This document shows positions 51,310 to 63,135 of a stretch of 64,000 nucleotides of DNA, piece after piece. Made by a program: the position numbers and the translations under genes. Numbering within the stretch: position 1 is the stretch's first letter; each line of letters starts with the position of its first letter. Source of the stretch: Nematopogon swammerdamellus (taxonomy: Eukaryota > Arthropoda > Insecta > Lepidoptera > Adelidae); contig OX336336.1 of assembly GCA_946902875.1 (NCBI GenBank), forward strand, positions 27,855,558 to 27,919,557, in the 5' to 3' direction. The notes below the pieces were generated by a model. The model saw nothing but the letters and a program-made list of their open reading frames with translations. It had not been told where the DNA came from and did no database searches.

Positions 51310-51705
51310 GTGAAGCCATGAAGCTTTCTTGGCTGGATTCGGGATAAGCTCAGTCAGGTTCGATTAGCTTCTACTGTGCTATGCTTGCCTTTCCAGGCCT
51401 TTCGGCTAGCTTCGAGTGGTCTACACTTGCCTTTCATGGGCGGTTTCGGCTAGGCTTGGCCGGATTTGACTAGCTTCAAGTGCGCTGCACTTTGCTGCTT
51501 CGACTTGGCTGCCTTTCTTGGCCGCGATCGGCTAGCTCGAGACACTTGCCTTTCCTGGCCGGATTTGGCCAAGTTCGGCGGGCTTCGTCTAAGCTACGCT
51601 TGCTATTCTTGGTCAGGTACGGCTAGCTTCGATTAGGCTACACTTGCCTTTCTTGGCCGGGTTTGATTAGGCTCGGCCAGGTTCCGCTATCTCCGACAAT
51701 GTTAG
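51310..51705 (+). repeat. Degenerate ~45-bp minisatellite
   Basis: Repeats of CACTTGCCTTTCTTGGCCGG, GGTTCGGCTAGCTTCGA and close variants, about eight loose copies. Confidence 0.7.
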
Positions 51706-52379
51706 GTGAAATTTGAAAATAAATTCAAAGAAAAAATGCTTTTGATTTTAAAACGAGTACACAGTACTGTACAACGCAATAATTTATTCAACAAAATATA
51801 TATTTACATATATTTTTAACACTTTACACATCTCTTTAATACAGTTGAAATAATTTACAATATTCGTCGAAGTGAGTCAACTTTTACAACAGTGAAATTG
51901 GAATGCTAACATACAAACATTTATATTCAAAGTTGTGCAAATGAATGTCTAGAAAGAAGAATATAAAACAGGCGAAACAATGAGTGTGTTAGTCAAGGTG
52001 TCCACAGTTTATGTGATCCAATAGTGCAGACAAAATCTAAAAGCTCAAATATTTGATACAAATCCGATGCACCGATAGACAGTCCAATCACGACTGCTAT
52101 ACTATAAATGCTATAATACTCATAATATCTTTATTTTCTCACTATATTTTCTACGTCTCTGCTTCCGTACTACGAGTAAGGGGCCATCCATTTATTACGT
52201 CATTTGAAATTGGGGGGGTCGCGCGCGTCTGGTCTCTGAATAATGGTTAAATAGATAATCGGCAAAAACCGAGATGACAATATATGGATATATATGGACT
52301 GGACGGCCTCTAAATAGAAAATCATGGAAAGTAATGCATTAAGTAGACCAAGATTGTATGCAAGATAAATCTGGCAGAC

Positions 52380-53089
52380 TGTACAGGGTGTCCCAGATTG
52401 ACCGCATACTATTTTACACGATTCCTTAGCTCATAAGCTACAAAAATTATAATTTGTTTAATCCGGCTTATGGTATGGTTTACAAATTTTTCAGGATTTT
52501 ATGCGTCAAGGTGGGCTGGCAGCTCCTGTCACCCCATGTTGCTCTTGTCGTGCATTAATGATTATTTCTTTTGTCAATTAAATATGGAAACAAACTCAAA
52601 TGTCTTAATATCCTTCGAAAGCTGAAATAATTTAGATTCAATTCAAAATTTACATGAAAAAACAGAAGAAAAGAGCATAAATTTTTCGTCTATCTAGCTA
52701 GATAGATAGATGAAAAATTTCGTCTATCTTGATATATTTAAGTATCAAATTGTCGATGGCACTATACACCAGATATAGGTAACGTAAATAGGCAGAGTGG
52801 TCAGATTCTTGAGTATTAATGTTTATGCTGTAAGTCTTAATGCTCTTGTGAGTGGTGGTATGAGTTTATGATTTGTAAGTTACTATAATATAATGCTTAT
52901 AAGGTACTAACAAAACATTGTGACTTGCGAAGTTTGTTTGTCAGTTCTTCTTCGCATTGAATTTAGAATTCCTGAAAAACTGAAAACTATTAGCTGGATG
53001 AAAACATAATAAAAAAAATTTGTAGCTTATGAGCTAAGGAATCGTATGGTGGTTATTATTAATGCGGCCGATCTGGGACACCCTGTACA
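52380..53089. mobile_element. DNA transposon or MITE with ~70-bp TIRs (710 bp)
   Basis: TGTACAGGGTGTCCCAGAT... and ...ATCTGGGACACCCTGTACA end the element, and the inner parts CGATTCCTTAGCTCATAAGC / GCTTATGAGCTAAGGAATCG also pair. No transposase. Superfamily not determined, because the palindromic GTAC hides the target duplication. Confidence 0.85.
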
Positions 53090-53214
53090 ATTGGTTAGAT
53101 GTAGCTTGTTTAGAATGACATCTGTCAAAATGCCTCGTCAAGTGCTAAGAACAGAGAAATATCTATTTCTTCTATCTAATTTCTTTAGCCTTTACTGTTC
53201 CATTATTACATTAG

Positions 53215-53300
53215 ATCAGGCGTCGGTGGGACGAATGTGTCCCGGCATTGAAGAGTGCCCGAAACGTCGGCGGGACGAATCTAACCCGGCGGCGCGACCA
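53215..53300 (+). repeat. Short direct repeat pair
   Basis: GCGTCGGTGGGACGAATGTG and CGTCGGCGGGACGAATCTAA, with following CCCGGC, 43 bp apart. Confidence 0.6.
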
Positions 53301-53764
53301 ACTTTCGACATTAGAATACATGCTCTTTGAAATGAAGATAAGGCTCAATAATATAAAAATAAAATGGTGAAGATATGCCCTAATTGATCTGATCCACTTA
53401 GTCGCCAACCATAAACAAAAAACAAAAAATTACAAACTCTTAAGTTGTTTTCGATAAATGACGACTTTCGTAATTTCTGAAGTGAATGTGTTATTAGTTA
53501 TTATTGGAGGTTTTTATCCATATCCGTGAGTGTGAAATCGAAAAAAAAAAACTTAACCTCAGTATGTTTGTGGAGTGCAATGTTCATACAATGATAAAAA
53601 CAAAGTTCAGTACACTATTTGTGTTATATATAAATAACTTTGTAGGAAATGAAACAATTACAACCGTGCTAAATTAGCTACAATGTGGTCATATATTTTT
53701 TTCAGAAAAAGTGTATTTCCCGTAACCAACGAACAAGTGGTTTACGAGTAACATATATCTGGTT

Positions 53765-53923
53765 TTTTTTTAATTTTTTTTTATTGAAACTGACACGGAT
53801 GGCTACATCACCTACAACATCCGTGATGTCAGCCCATAACACCGGGTGAACTTGGTGCCACGTCAGTGCATCCCTTCGGTCGTGCCGGCTACACTGAACT
53901 GGACGGAAAACACAAACTATAGC
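53765..53923 (-). mobile_element. SINE 3' part, minus strand
   Basis: From the T run at 53765 (poly-A) through GAAACTGACACGGATGGCTA to CTGGACGGAAAACACAAACT. Confidence 0.75.
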
Positions 53924-54035
53924 CGGTTGAAATTTTCACAGAATATGTGTTATTTTGGCGGATATAACAACAAATAATAAAACATTGAAAAAGTGAAAAA
54001 TTAAGGTGTTGTCTCCATACAAGAGACATGCCTTT
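53923..54035 (-). repeat. Family L repeat fragment
   Basis: AGCCGGTTGAAATTTTCACA and GGCGGATATAACAACAAATA match the family L interior. Confidence 0.65.
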
Positions 54036-54229
54036 TCAATGTATTTTTTTTGTGGTGTGTAAACGTCGGTTTTGGTACTGCCTGGAGCCTTAATCTCGAT
54101 TTATTCAGTGTTCTAGTAATGATTTGACCACTATTTGATGCACTTGACAGAATATGTCATTCTAATCTACTAAAACCGACTGAGCGATCTATTACTACGG
54201 GAGTTCTTTCAACAGTGACCGCGACCGTC

Positions 54230-54482
54230 TTAGTTTCTGTTCATCTCCTGCAGTATCCGGAGGATGTAAATGAACAGGTTCACGATGTCCATGTAGAGGT
54301 TGATGGTCGCGAGGATATACTCCTCGGCGGACAGCGTGGTCATCATCTGCTGCGTGTCGTAGAGGATGAACAGGCTGAAGACGACGGCGCCGGCGACGGA
54401 GATCAGAAGCTCGAACGCCGAGCTGCGGATGAAGATCTGCAGGAAGCCGGCTACGATCAGGACGCACAGCGCCGCGAACAAT
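54230..54482 (-). CDS. TMBIM4: TMBIM4 terminal exon
   Basis: Acceptor CTTTCCAG; stop TAA. Encodes LFAALCVLIVAGFLQIFI to the EYILATINLYMDIVNLFIY signature. A possible AATAAA lies at 54100-54105 on this strand. Confidence 0.92.
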
Positions 54483-57400
54483 CTGGAAAGAACAACATCG
54501 TCAGCCATTCGATTGCCGCAATGCTGGGCACGGACTTCCCTTATTATGAGATTTTTTTAAGTTATATATACATCTTCTTTTGTTTTTCTTTTTTTTTATG
54601 TAATCCGGTATGGGTGGCTGAGTCAGAGGGGCGAAAGCCCATGCTCTGACTAGCCAATATCACCTCCGAGAAGGTAGGTGCCATACCGGAGACTTCCCTG
54701 GATTCTTTACGCACATTTTTAAATAAATTGAAATTCTTTAGGTGCACTATGAAAATGGGGAGTAAAATCAGAAAAAGCGTCACGTCACTGGAAGAATTTG
54801 GATTGCTGGCTATACTGAACTAGAGGAGAACACAGCCGAGGCTGCTGTGCGGTCATCTTAAATCCAGTACGGTGGTACCAACGCAGTCGGCTACAATTTG
54901 AGCTAATCTAATCTAAAAATCACCTAGTAAGGGGCAGGGGTTATTTTAGACAGGCTGTCTTGGCTGATCTAAATCTAAATCCAGTCATATTTACTGTCGC
55001 GTACTGTACTGTAAGTCTAGAACGATAAAAAAGGTATGGACGCCGGACTGTCAAATGCTTGTATGAGAACTAGCGTCGCCGAGCTGCAGGGTGCGGAGTG
55101 TACTTACCGATGATAAGATATTCCACTATTGTGCACACTAAACTTGGCTGTAGTGTTTTTACACGTAAACATAGAGCATGCGGGTATTTTAAACAGGTTT
55201 TCGCGTACGTCGCCGATGACAGACTGACGGGCCAGCGCGCGACCGTCCAATGAAACAAGTATCCTTTTACTTATATCGTGTTACGCTGGCGAGGATAGGA
55301 TTCGGGGTCCATACCTTTTTTATCGTTCTAGCTGTAAGGTATAGATAACTTCGTAGGAAATTTTAGATTACAACCGTGCAAAATTTGCTATAGGTTTTTT
55401 TTCTTTTCCTAACGAAATGCGTCAGCGAAAAAATCCGTGAAGTTTTACGAATCCGGTTGTCGCTCACCCGTATCCGAGGAAGGAGAAGTCCCTCTTGGTG
55501 TTGAGGGTGAAGAGTGTAATGCTGAGCACGACCACGAACGTGAGCAGCAGAGCCTGCAGCACAACCTTCTGCTCGTAGAACGACACCAGCACACCCACCG
55601 TGTACGCCTGCACCACCGTCTGCAGTCACATAAAAAAAACCATGTAAAAAAAGTATCCAGAAGTTTCTTGCGAGTTCTTCTTCGCTGTGATAATCGAACT
55701 GACAAAATGTTAAATGTTAAATGGCGAATCCGAGTGCAGTGTCAGTCAGTCAGAATGTAAGCTTCTGTTAAGGTTCAGCTTTTGTCACTTCAAGTCATTA
55801 GGGGGGGGGGTCCAAAATTAGCATAAAATCCGTCACGTGGTTTATGAACACTCCCTAAGTAGTAGCAAAAGACTTGAGTGTGAGAATTGAATATAAAACA
55901 ATTTATAGGTAATAAGAATACTTATTAATGTAAAAATATGACGGAGTTCGAATGCAGTGTATGTCTATGGATGGCGAATAAAGAATATATGGACCGGGCA
56001 GGGATTGCATCCCTACATGCTGGACTTACCGCGGATCCGTATCAACGGTTCTGCAAATTTTTCCTGTACAGAAATAGTTAAATCTGGAATGCTCTCCCTG
56101 CCCATATATTTCCCTCCAATATCGGGTCTTTCAAGAGAGCCGTGAATAGGCCGGTATGGCATTCGCAACTCCCCCACATACGATCAATCGTCCGTGGGCG
56201 TCGTTCGACAACTTATGGGTGGCTTTTAATAAAATAAAATAAACTTACAAATGCAGCCAGCAAGTAGAGGTTGGTAGGACTCTCGCGACGCATCGCAATC
56301 AGCGCGAACAGCGTCACGATACTTAGGACGAACGCCACCATCACCATCCAGTCACTGAAACAGTTATACAAATTCGTCAGACTCGATAGCTCAGTGGTGC
56401 AGACAGTCAACTGTCGCTATTGAATGTTAAGCAACGCTGGGTGCGGTCAGTACTTGGATGTGTGACCGCTGACCGTTGGAGGCTGACCTAGGTTCGGATT
56501 CCCGTAAAAACTGTAGGTCCCTTCCCTCCTAATCTTACTTGGTGGTAGAGTTTAACCCGCCCGGGTTGGTACCACCGCACTGAATGAAACGTCGGTCGAA
56601 ACGGCTATGTAAATAGTTTGTGTTTTCCGACCAGTTCAGTGTAGCCGGCACGATCAAAGGGGGAAGCACTGACATGGCACCTAGTTCACCCGGTGTTATG
56701 GGCTGACATCACGGACGTTGTAGGTGATGTAGCCAACCGTGTCAGTTTCCATAAAAAAAAAACAAAAAAAAAATATTTTTCATTCGTTTCTGTTAGCTTA
56801 TAAATATAATTTCGCTGCCATTCACATATATATAAGGTCTTTCATTATTATGTAATAGTACGCTAAGGAGAGTATGTGTATCAGATACTGATCACGTTCC
56901 CCATACCTATTATTTTTTTCCAATATCATATACAGTAATACCTCGCTTTACGCGACCCCGCTTTGTGCGGATTCGGTATTACGCGAATTTCATATTTCGC
57001 GCTAAAATGCCCCGCTTTACGCGATTGGTCAATGCGACACATGGCTTGGGCCCGAAGCGATTGGTCAATATGCGGCGTGGCGTGACCCGACACCCAGTCA
57101 ATAGGAATCGACCTATCTGATACTGATCCAAGAAGCACTCTCAACAATTTATTCAGGGTTGGACTTGTTGCAGAGCTTGGACAGTGATGTCGATCGTATT
57201 TCAACTGTGCGTCAAATAATCAAAAATAGTGTTGAATGTTACGAGCGCATTTTGCAAGAATGAAGACAAAACTCAACTCAAAAAACTTTGGTTGTTTATT
57301 TTCGTAAAACTAATGCTTATGTTAAGCATTTTTTAGTTGTTTTATTTAGTTGTTAAACTAAAATTGTATTAAGCAATTGGTAATTTTCAAATTATAGATT

Positions 57401-58976
57401 GAATAAGTATGTATGTATGTATATGCATATTTATTTCTCTTTTTATCAAGCCCCGATATACGCGAATTTCACTTGACGCGATTTCTTGTGGAACACATCC
57501 CTCGCGTAAAGCGGGGTATTACTGTACCTGCCCATGATATGGAATAATTGTTCAATAAACTATTATTTTAGTAGGAAGGGTAGGTATTTGATATCCAAAA
57601 AAAATATTATAGGTATGGGGAACGTGATCTGTATCTGATACACATACTCCCCTTAGCGTAATATTACCTACTAATTAATGAAAGACCTTTATATTTCTAT
57701 ACCTTAGTATTTAATTGTTATTAGTTAATTTTTTTTGTTCTAATTATTGCTCTATTTTTTAAATTTATTTTGTACTGCCCTAAATTAACCACGAATTGTA
57801 CAAACGTTTAGAAACTATGTCTGTAAATTATAGTAATTTTTATTTTTAACATGTGACATATTTCTGTTGTTTGTGCCAAAATAAATAAATAAAAAAACAC
57901 ACATGCACACACACACACACACCATCTCACATACGCCTCATACATAAATACAATCTCAATAAGTGGCTTAATTTAGGCAGGTGACCAACTTAACACCCCG
58001 GATTATTAAACTTGACATTAAACTTGTATATATTTTAAAATTTTGTTATCTGACGACAACTAATAAAAGTGGAAATATTATGTAAAATATGTGTTTTTAA
58101 AATTTATTATGTACAAAATATTATATAAACTAAAACCAAATATTGGTCTAAATAAAACTATTTAATTCCTGATAAATAGGCAACATAGTATAATGGTTGC
58201 TGATAAATAGGCAACTTAGCAGAATGAACGCTGATAAATAGGCAACTTATCAAAATGAACGCTGATATAAATTACAAATTTAAAAAAGTAAAAAACCCTT
58301 TAAAAATAAAAAATAATTTCCTCTTTACTTACTTAAAGGAGTCGGGGAACCGCTAAGTAAATTCCCGCGCAGCTCTGAGTTTTTTTATATTTTATTTACT
58401 TAGCGGTCCCCCGACTCCTTTAAGTAAGTAAACGGAAATTATTTTTGACTTTTAAAGGCTCGGGGGTTTATTAAATTTGTAATTTAACTTTTATTTCAAG
58501 CTTTTATAAAAAAAACCACATGCAAATCGGTTCACTTCATATATTATATTATACATGATAAGAAATGTTTTGATTACTTAATTACTTGATATTTATTTCA
58601 TTACAAACATAGCTAACAACCATCTCGATTAAACCAGCTTTCCAATAAAAAAAACCGCATCCAAATCGGTCCATCGGTTTGGGAGCTAGATGCCACAGCC
58701 AGACACACCCATTCACACACGTTAAACTTACCTATAACACCCCTCTTTTTTTTTCGTCGGTGGTTAAAATAGGCAACACAGCAAAATGAACGCTGACGGT
58801 GAATATACTCACTTCTGGTGTATGAAGAGCTTGATGGAGGGCACCTGGGAGCACACGACGCCGATGGCGAGCGTCGCCAGCAGCTGCACGGTGAGCAGCG
58901 AGTACACCTTGCGCAGGAAAGCGAGCCGGATCCCCACGGCCGCCGCCGCCACGTTGTTGCGGTACGCGAAGTCGTC
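54230..58976 (-). CDS. TMBIM4: TMBIM4 / lifeguard-4 family membrane protein, 3' four exons
   Basis: Bax-inhibitor-1 (LFG/TMBIM) family multi-pass membrane protein, linked in other animals to Golgi/ER calcium handling and inhibition of apoptosis. Exons in transcription order: 58813-58976, 56249-56354, 55468-55619, 54230-54482; phases (2, 0, 2) match and the stop is TAA at 54230-54232. Visible: DDFAYRNNV start with FLRKVYSLLTVQLL (TM1), DWMVMVAFVLSIVTLFALIA, NLYLLAAFTVVQAYTVGVL, VVLQALLLTFVVVLSITLF, NTKRDFSFLGYGLFAALCVL, AFELLISVAGAVVFSLFILY, then YDTQQMM and EEYILATINLYMDIVNLF with LRILQ, the family signature at the C-terminus. The first exon with the start codon, before GAC-GAC, was not found above 58976. 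Confidence 0.9.
54588..54945 (-). mobile_element. SINE family A copy carrying a 95-bp insertion
   Basis: The body matches 13983-14390 but is split at GGATT by 54705-54799; GGATT is repeated on both sides (54700-54704 and 54800-54804), the mark of a target duplication. The head is missing. Lies in a TMBIM4 intron. Confidence 0.8.
55468..55619 (-). CDS. TMBIM4: TMBIM4 exon (TM3-TM4)
   Basis: Acceptor TGACTGCAG, donor GTGAGC. Encodes TVVQAYTVGVLVSFYEQK through NTKRDFSFLGYG. Confidence 0.9.
55985..56205 (+). pseudogene. LINE C-terminal fragment (WNALPA type)
   Basis: Reads FFLYRNS, a stop, then IWNALPAHIFPSNIGSFKRA and VNR, the same motif as the minus-strand fragment at 38606-38830. Confidence 0.6.
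56249..56354 (-). CDS. TMBIM4: TMBIM4 exon (TM2-TM3)
   Basis: Acceptor CTGTTTCAG, donor GTAAGT. Encodes DWMVMVAFVLSIVTLFALIA and RRESPTNLYLLAAF. Confidence 0.9.
56383..56766 (+). mobile_element. SINE family C, full length, best-preserved 5S-like part
   Basis: GATAGCTCAGTGGTGC, then GTTAAGCAACGCTGGGTGCG and GTCAGTACTTGGATGTGTGA, close to 5S rRNA, then GACCTAGGTTCGGATTCCC, the common body and a poly-A tail. Confidence 0.82.
56834..57690. mobile_element. Outer MITE with ~95-bp TIRs, split by a pogo-like MITE
   Basis: AAGGTCTTTCATTATTATGT... through GTGTATCAGATACTGATCAC and CCCCATACCTAT pairs with the inverted right arm ending GAAAGACCTT. The interior is interrupted by 56933-57524. Confidence 0.8.
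56933..57524. mobile_element. pogo/Tigger-like MITE, 592 bp, TA target site
   Basis: CAGTAATACCTCGCTTTACG... and ...CGTAAAGCGGGGTATTACTG form the ends, flanked by TA on both sides. It also contains further copies of the CGCTTTACGCGA word inside. No intact transposase. Confidence 0.85.
57886..57925 (+). repeat. (CA)n microsatellite
   Basis: ACACACATGCACACACACAC tract after an (AATA)n stretch. Confidence 0.85.
58196..58265 (+). repeat. ~32-bp tandem repeat
   Basis: Three copies around GCTGATAAATAGGCAAC; a further partial copy lies at 58770-58797 beside the TMBIM4 exon. Confidence 0.7.
58305..58452. mobile_element. Hairpin MITE, ~50-bp arms
   Basis: ATAATTTCCTCTTTACTTAC...TTAAAGGAGTCGGGGAACCG...CTAAGTAAA pairs with the inverted arm around a loop of about 40 bp. 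Confidence 0.85.
58813..58976 (-). CDS. TMBIM4: TMBIM4 exon (TM1 region)
   Basis: Acceptor TCGTGGCAG and donor GTGAGT on the minus strand. Encodes DDFAYRNNVAAAAVGIRLAF and onward to KLFIHQ. Confidence 0.85.
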
Positions 58977-59006
58977 CTGCCACGATTGCACTCTTTACAG
59001 AATTTT

Positions 59007-59056
59007 TTTTATGTAATCCGGTATGGGCGGCTGAGTCGGAGGGGCCAAAGCGCGGC
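59007..59056 (-). repeat. SINE family A 3' fragment
   Basis: ATGTAATCCGGTATGGGCGG and GGAGGGGCCAAAGC, 30 bp upstream of the TMBIM4 exon on its strand. Confidence 0.7.
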
Positions 59057-59078
59057 ATACATCATAACAAACATGCTG

Positions 59079-59190
59079 TTCGGTTTCTGTGTCTTTGTTA
59101 AGGTGTAAACACGGGGGCGGACAGCCGGAAGAAGTCGACGCAACTTCCGGTCATGCGTGTGGAACTTGAAGAAAATATTGAATGTTTTTT
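59079..59190 (+). repeat. 112-bp direct repeat, copy 1
   Basis: From CTGTTCGGTTTCTGTGTC through GTAAACACGGGGGCGGACAG and GTGTGGAACTTGAAGAAAAT. Copy 2 at 59535-59650. A family L end (59192-59244) follows. Confidence 0.8.
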
Positions 59191-59534
59191 AGGGTTCCGT
59201 ATCCGGTACGGCACCCTATTACTAAGCCTACGTAGTCTGTCTGGAGGGGCCAAAGCGCAATATACATAATGTTGTTGTTGTTGTTGATTGGTTTGGGGTT
59301 GGCTCTAGGCCTGCAAACTAATTGTTGTTGTTATTGTTTATTAAGCATTCATTAAACAGCATGACTGTACTCGAATTTGTTGCAATTTGTTCTATCCGAA
59401 TACACACCGAATCCCGCTTGGTTGGGGACCTTCGTGCAAAACCCCGCAATCTCCAGCTACCCCAGCCAGGCTATGTCTTCCATGAAAGTCACAAATCGAC
59501 CTGGGTGTCTGCAGATATAAATAATAACAATCAT

Positions 59535-59650
59535 ACTGTTTGTTTTCTGTGTCTTTGTTACGGTGTAAACACGGGGGCAGACAGCCGGAAGAAGTCGATG
59601 CGACTTTCGGTAATGCGTGTGGAACTTGAAGAAAATATTGAATGTTTTTT
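59535..59650 (+). repeat. 112-bp direct repeat, copy 2
   Basis: About 92% like 59079-59190, offset about 457 bp. A GTTGTT-rich stretch lies between the copies. Confidence 0.8.
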
Positions 59651-60192
59651 TGTTGTTATATATTCTCTCTTAAATGAAATTAATATTTCTCACCCAAAAG
59701 TATTTTTATTCATCATGATGAGCACGCAACCTCGATCGGGCCCAATTTCACACTTCGGTTCCCTGAGGCCACAGATTACTTAATATTTACTTCGTAACAG
59801 ATAAATCCATAGAAAAAGTTCCATACCTACAGCTTTAATAGCCTAATGGTTCACGTCGTCAATCGCTGCGTGCGAAAATGTACCTAAACGATTGAGTGTA
59901 AAGTTATTATTGCTTTGCAGCTGCACGCAGTTGCGTGGGCACGCGTGTAGGTATGCTCCGCGCGGCTGACGAATTTCCACTGAATTATGCTCGCCGGCGG
60001 CCCGCCGCGCGGTAGGTAGTTAGCGCGCGCAAGTACATAGAGTGCGTGAGGCCAGCTGAGGCCCCGATCGGGGCCCAAAACTTTATTTTGAAACATGGTC
60101 GCACATTATATCTAACTAAAATATCTGGTACTTCTAAGCAAGTAAGCCCTCACTTTTTTTCCTTCATTTTGTAGGTATTTTCAGTAGCTATA
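59651..60192. other. Intergenic, no gene seen
   Basis: Nothing recognised; 59930-60070 is GC-rich. Confidence 0.5.
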
Positions 60193-60663
60193 AAGGTGCG
60201 TACAGACATCGCGAGGCATGCGGCGCGAATGGTTCGTCACGCATGCTTCAACCTGAGGCATGCGCGCAACATTTATGCATAACTCCTGAACGGCACATGC
60301 TCAAGCTGAGCACGCAAACAACCACGCACGCACATGCTCAAGCTGACGCACTGACATGCGGCGCGAATGGTTCGTCACGCATGCCTCGGGCTGTGTGGAC
60401 GTGAGTGCTCACTGTGAGCATTCGCCGCATATGCTCATTGCGAGGCAATTAACGCACTGCCTCTGTGCGAGCCGTGCGTTCCGTGTGGACGGCTGTTATT
60501 GTGTTGCGTCAGCCGTCCACACGGAATGCACGGCTCGCACTGAGGCAGCCTCACAACGAGCGTACGCGGCGAATGCTCACAGTGAGCACTCACGTCCACA
60601 CAGCCCGAGGCATGCGTAAAGAACCATTCACGCCGCATGCCTCGCGATGTCTGTACGCACCTT
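60193..60663. mobile_element. 470-bp fold-back element
   Basis: The ends AAGGTGCGTACAGACATCGC.../...GCGATGTCTGTACGCACCTT pair, and pairing continues through most of the element: a 34-bp stem near 60393-60427/60569-60602 and GTGCATTCCGTGTGGACGGC-like arms around a ~14-nt loop near 60495-60508. The left arm carries an extra duplicated GCATGCGGCGCGAATGGTTC block. Confidence 0.85.
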
Positions 60664-63135
60664 AAGATGCAAAATAGTTTATTGCTCTAGCCTCTTTATT
60701 TTATGAAATATTTGAGTTTAGGTCAAGGACGACGCTCGAGGCCGCGGCGCGGCGAAAAAGCATTATTATAACACCGCAGTAAACAGGTTTTAAGCATTCA
60801 TGTAGGATTAAATTTTCTGCATTTCAAAACGAGCTGTGATTCTCGTGACACTATGAGCCAGTTGATTATGTAGTTGTGTTGCTCAATCACGCTCAGTTTG
60901 AGGGCACTGAATTATGGTCCAAACCACTATCTTATATATAGCACAATATGGTGTAGGCAAACTGACAATATGAAGTGGGATCTTAACCATATTGGTTACA
61001 AAAGGTACCGTTAGTGTAGGTAGCACAATATGTACCTCGATGGACTCCTTCCCTTCACGGCCGCCTAGCTCGCAGTCGTCCTGGGCATACATCAAGGGGA
61101 TCGTCGCTGAAGACATCTTGGCGTCCTCGTTCGATCGTCGTTGGTGGCGTCAAGCCGAATACGCTGCAGTCAGCGCGGTTTCACTAATTGAAGCGCAGTA
61201 GCGCAGTGGATAAATTATCTTTGCTTGAAGATATGCAATGCAACGTAACTTCAAATAAATTCATAGAAATTGTGTCTGAATTTCATTATTTATCTTTCTT
61301 TACTACTACGTCACAGCTGACTCACTGACGTATTTTCCAACAGAACTCGAATTCCCGGTTGACAGCTGTCAGTTGGTTTTTTTTTATTATTGGCTTGGAT
61401 GCCCTATCAGTTGCTGCCACTTCAGTGCTGCCAACATTTAATTAAAATTCCGAAGAGTTTTTTGCTCTTAGGGTAATGGTTACTCACTCTGCCGTCTGCG
61501 TAAATTACAGAGCAAGAATATTTCGTAGTGAACATAATATTATGGCATACACTAAGTACTTATTGAGATAAATACATTTGAATTTGTTCTAACGAAGCCA
61601 AATTGAGGGTTTAGTTCAAAATCTGAAAAGGTTTCCCGTAGTAGCGCGTGATAAGGATCAAGGTCCTTTTCATTCGATTTTTGAGTGGTCAGATAATAAG
61701 ATGTGTGTCACAAATTCTTGTATTTAAATTTACTGTAGCTACGCCTTGTTAGAGCGTCTAGAAATTATATAACTGTACAAGAACTGCAAGGGGGTTTATT
61801 TCACACAAAAAATAGAAAACCTCCCCATCGATTCAATGTTATAATCTTTATACGTATTATTTCCATTGCGTAAATTAAAAATGAATGCATGTCAGATTCT
61901 TCAAAGGTCGTTGGCTCGTGCTTCGTACACGGACAATTTTACTGTAATAAATAATTGCTCGACGATCGATTGTGGCCCGTCCTTTATTTGTAAAATATAG
62001 CTTGATCTCTGTGACAGATGTCATCGAAAATACGCGCATTTCATATTTTTTATTACCTACAGTAAAATCACGATGAGTAAATGCATGCAAGACGACGTCA
62101 TACTATAATGGTGGTAGCAGTCGGATAGGGATGTTCTAATTCGAAAATATAATAAATCGAATATTTTTCGATTGATCTTGATGATGATGATCGACGTTGC
62201 AAATAAAATAAATATAAATAATATTTAGATATGACTTACATAATATGTAAGTGAATTTTTATAAAAAATTATAATTTTTTTTTTTAATTCAAACGTTTTA
62301 AATAAAAAAAAAATAATAAAAAATCATTCAGCTTTGTTGGCCAGCTGATCAATTATGATCGATTTTCAACATCGTCCTAACTAGGTCCCACCCAACCGCA
62401 TTCAAGAATGTCACTTTGACAGCTGTAACAGAGATCTAGGTATAACTATGTTGTATTGGAGCAATTTATTGGAGCAAGGAAGAGCATCACCGAACAATCT
62501 ATGGCGATTATTTTGGAAACATGTATGACAGACAACAAAGTGATCCTATAAGAACTCCGTGTTTCCTTTTTTCCTTTGGAACCCAAAATTCTCGCACCTG
62601 GGTGTCTACTCCTATACATATTTGTATCACCACTATAATAATTCACCTAACCACTAGTTCAGGAAAAGGGTGGGTTGGGTTAGGTTGAGCACATAAAATA
62701 ATACCATATAATTTATATACAAGCATTTAATATTAAAATTATATGTAGGTAAAGTGTTGCAAACATTTTACATTAATGCATTGACGACAGCGCTATGTAG
62801 GTATGATAAATTGATTTTAAATTTATTAAAGAATTTATTTTCTCTTGAAAATAAGATTAACACTCATTTGTTGATACTGGTGTGCAAAATGAGATCATAC
62901 ATTATTACTCTTAGGCCGTTGAACATTAGGCCGACTGTTTGTTTATTCGCATTTTTCTAAATATTGATCATAACAGGGAACGGGGAATGATTCACGTTAA
63001 CACATTGAATACCAATTTTTGTTGTTGAAAGGGATCGATCATTACTAATGTTCTTTGCTTTTGCGTTTTGTTGATTTTGCGTTCAATGGATTTTGAAATC
63101 GCCGATATTTAAGTATGATATATAAAAAAAGAATT
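60664..63135. other. AT-rich intergenic sequence, no gene seen
   Basis: No recognisable ORF. TAGCGCAGTGGATAA near 61200 is A-box-like without a clear B box. Confidence 0.5.

Noticed and set aside
54215..54649. Plus-strand 144-codon ORF opposite the TMBIM4 last exon
   Set aside because: Antisense shadow of a spliced exon with a family signature on the other strand.
60992..61201. 69-codon plus-strand ORF
   Set aside because: No recognisable motif or splice context; could be chance. Kept out of the gene list.
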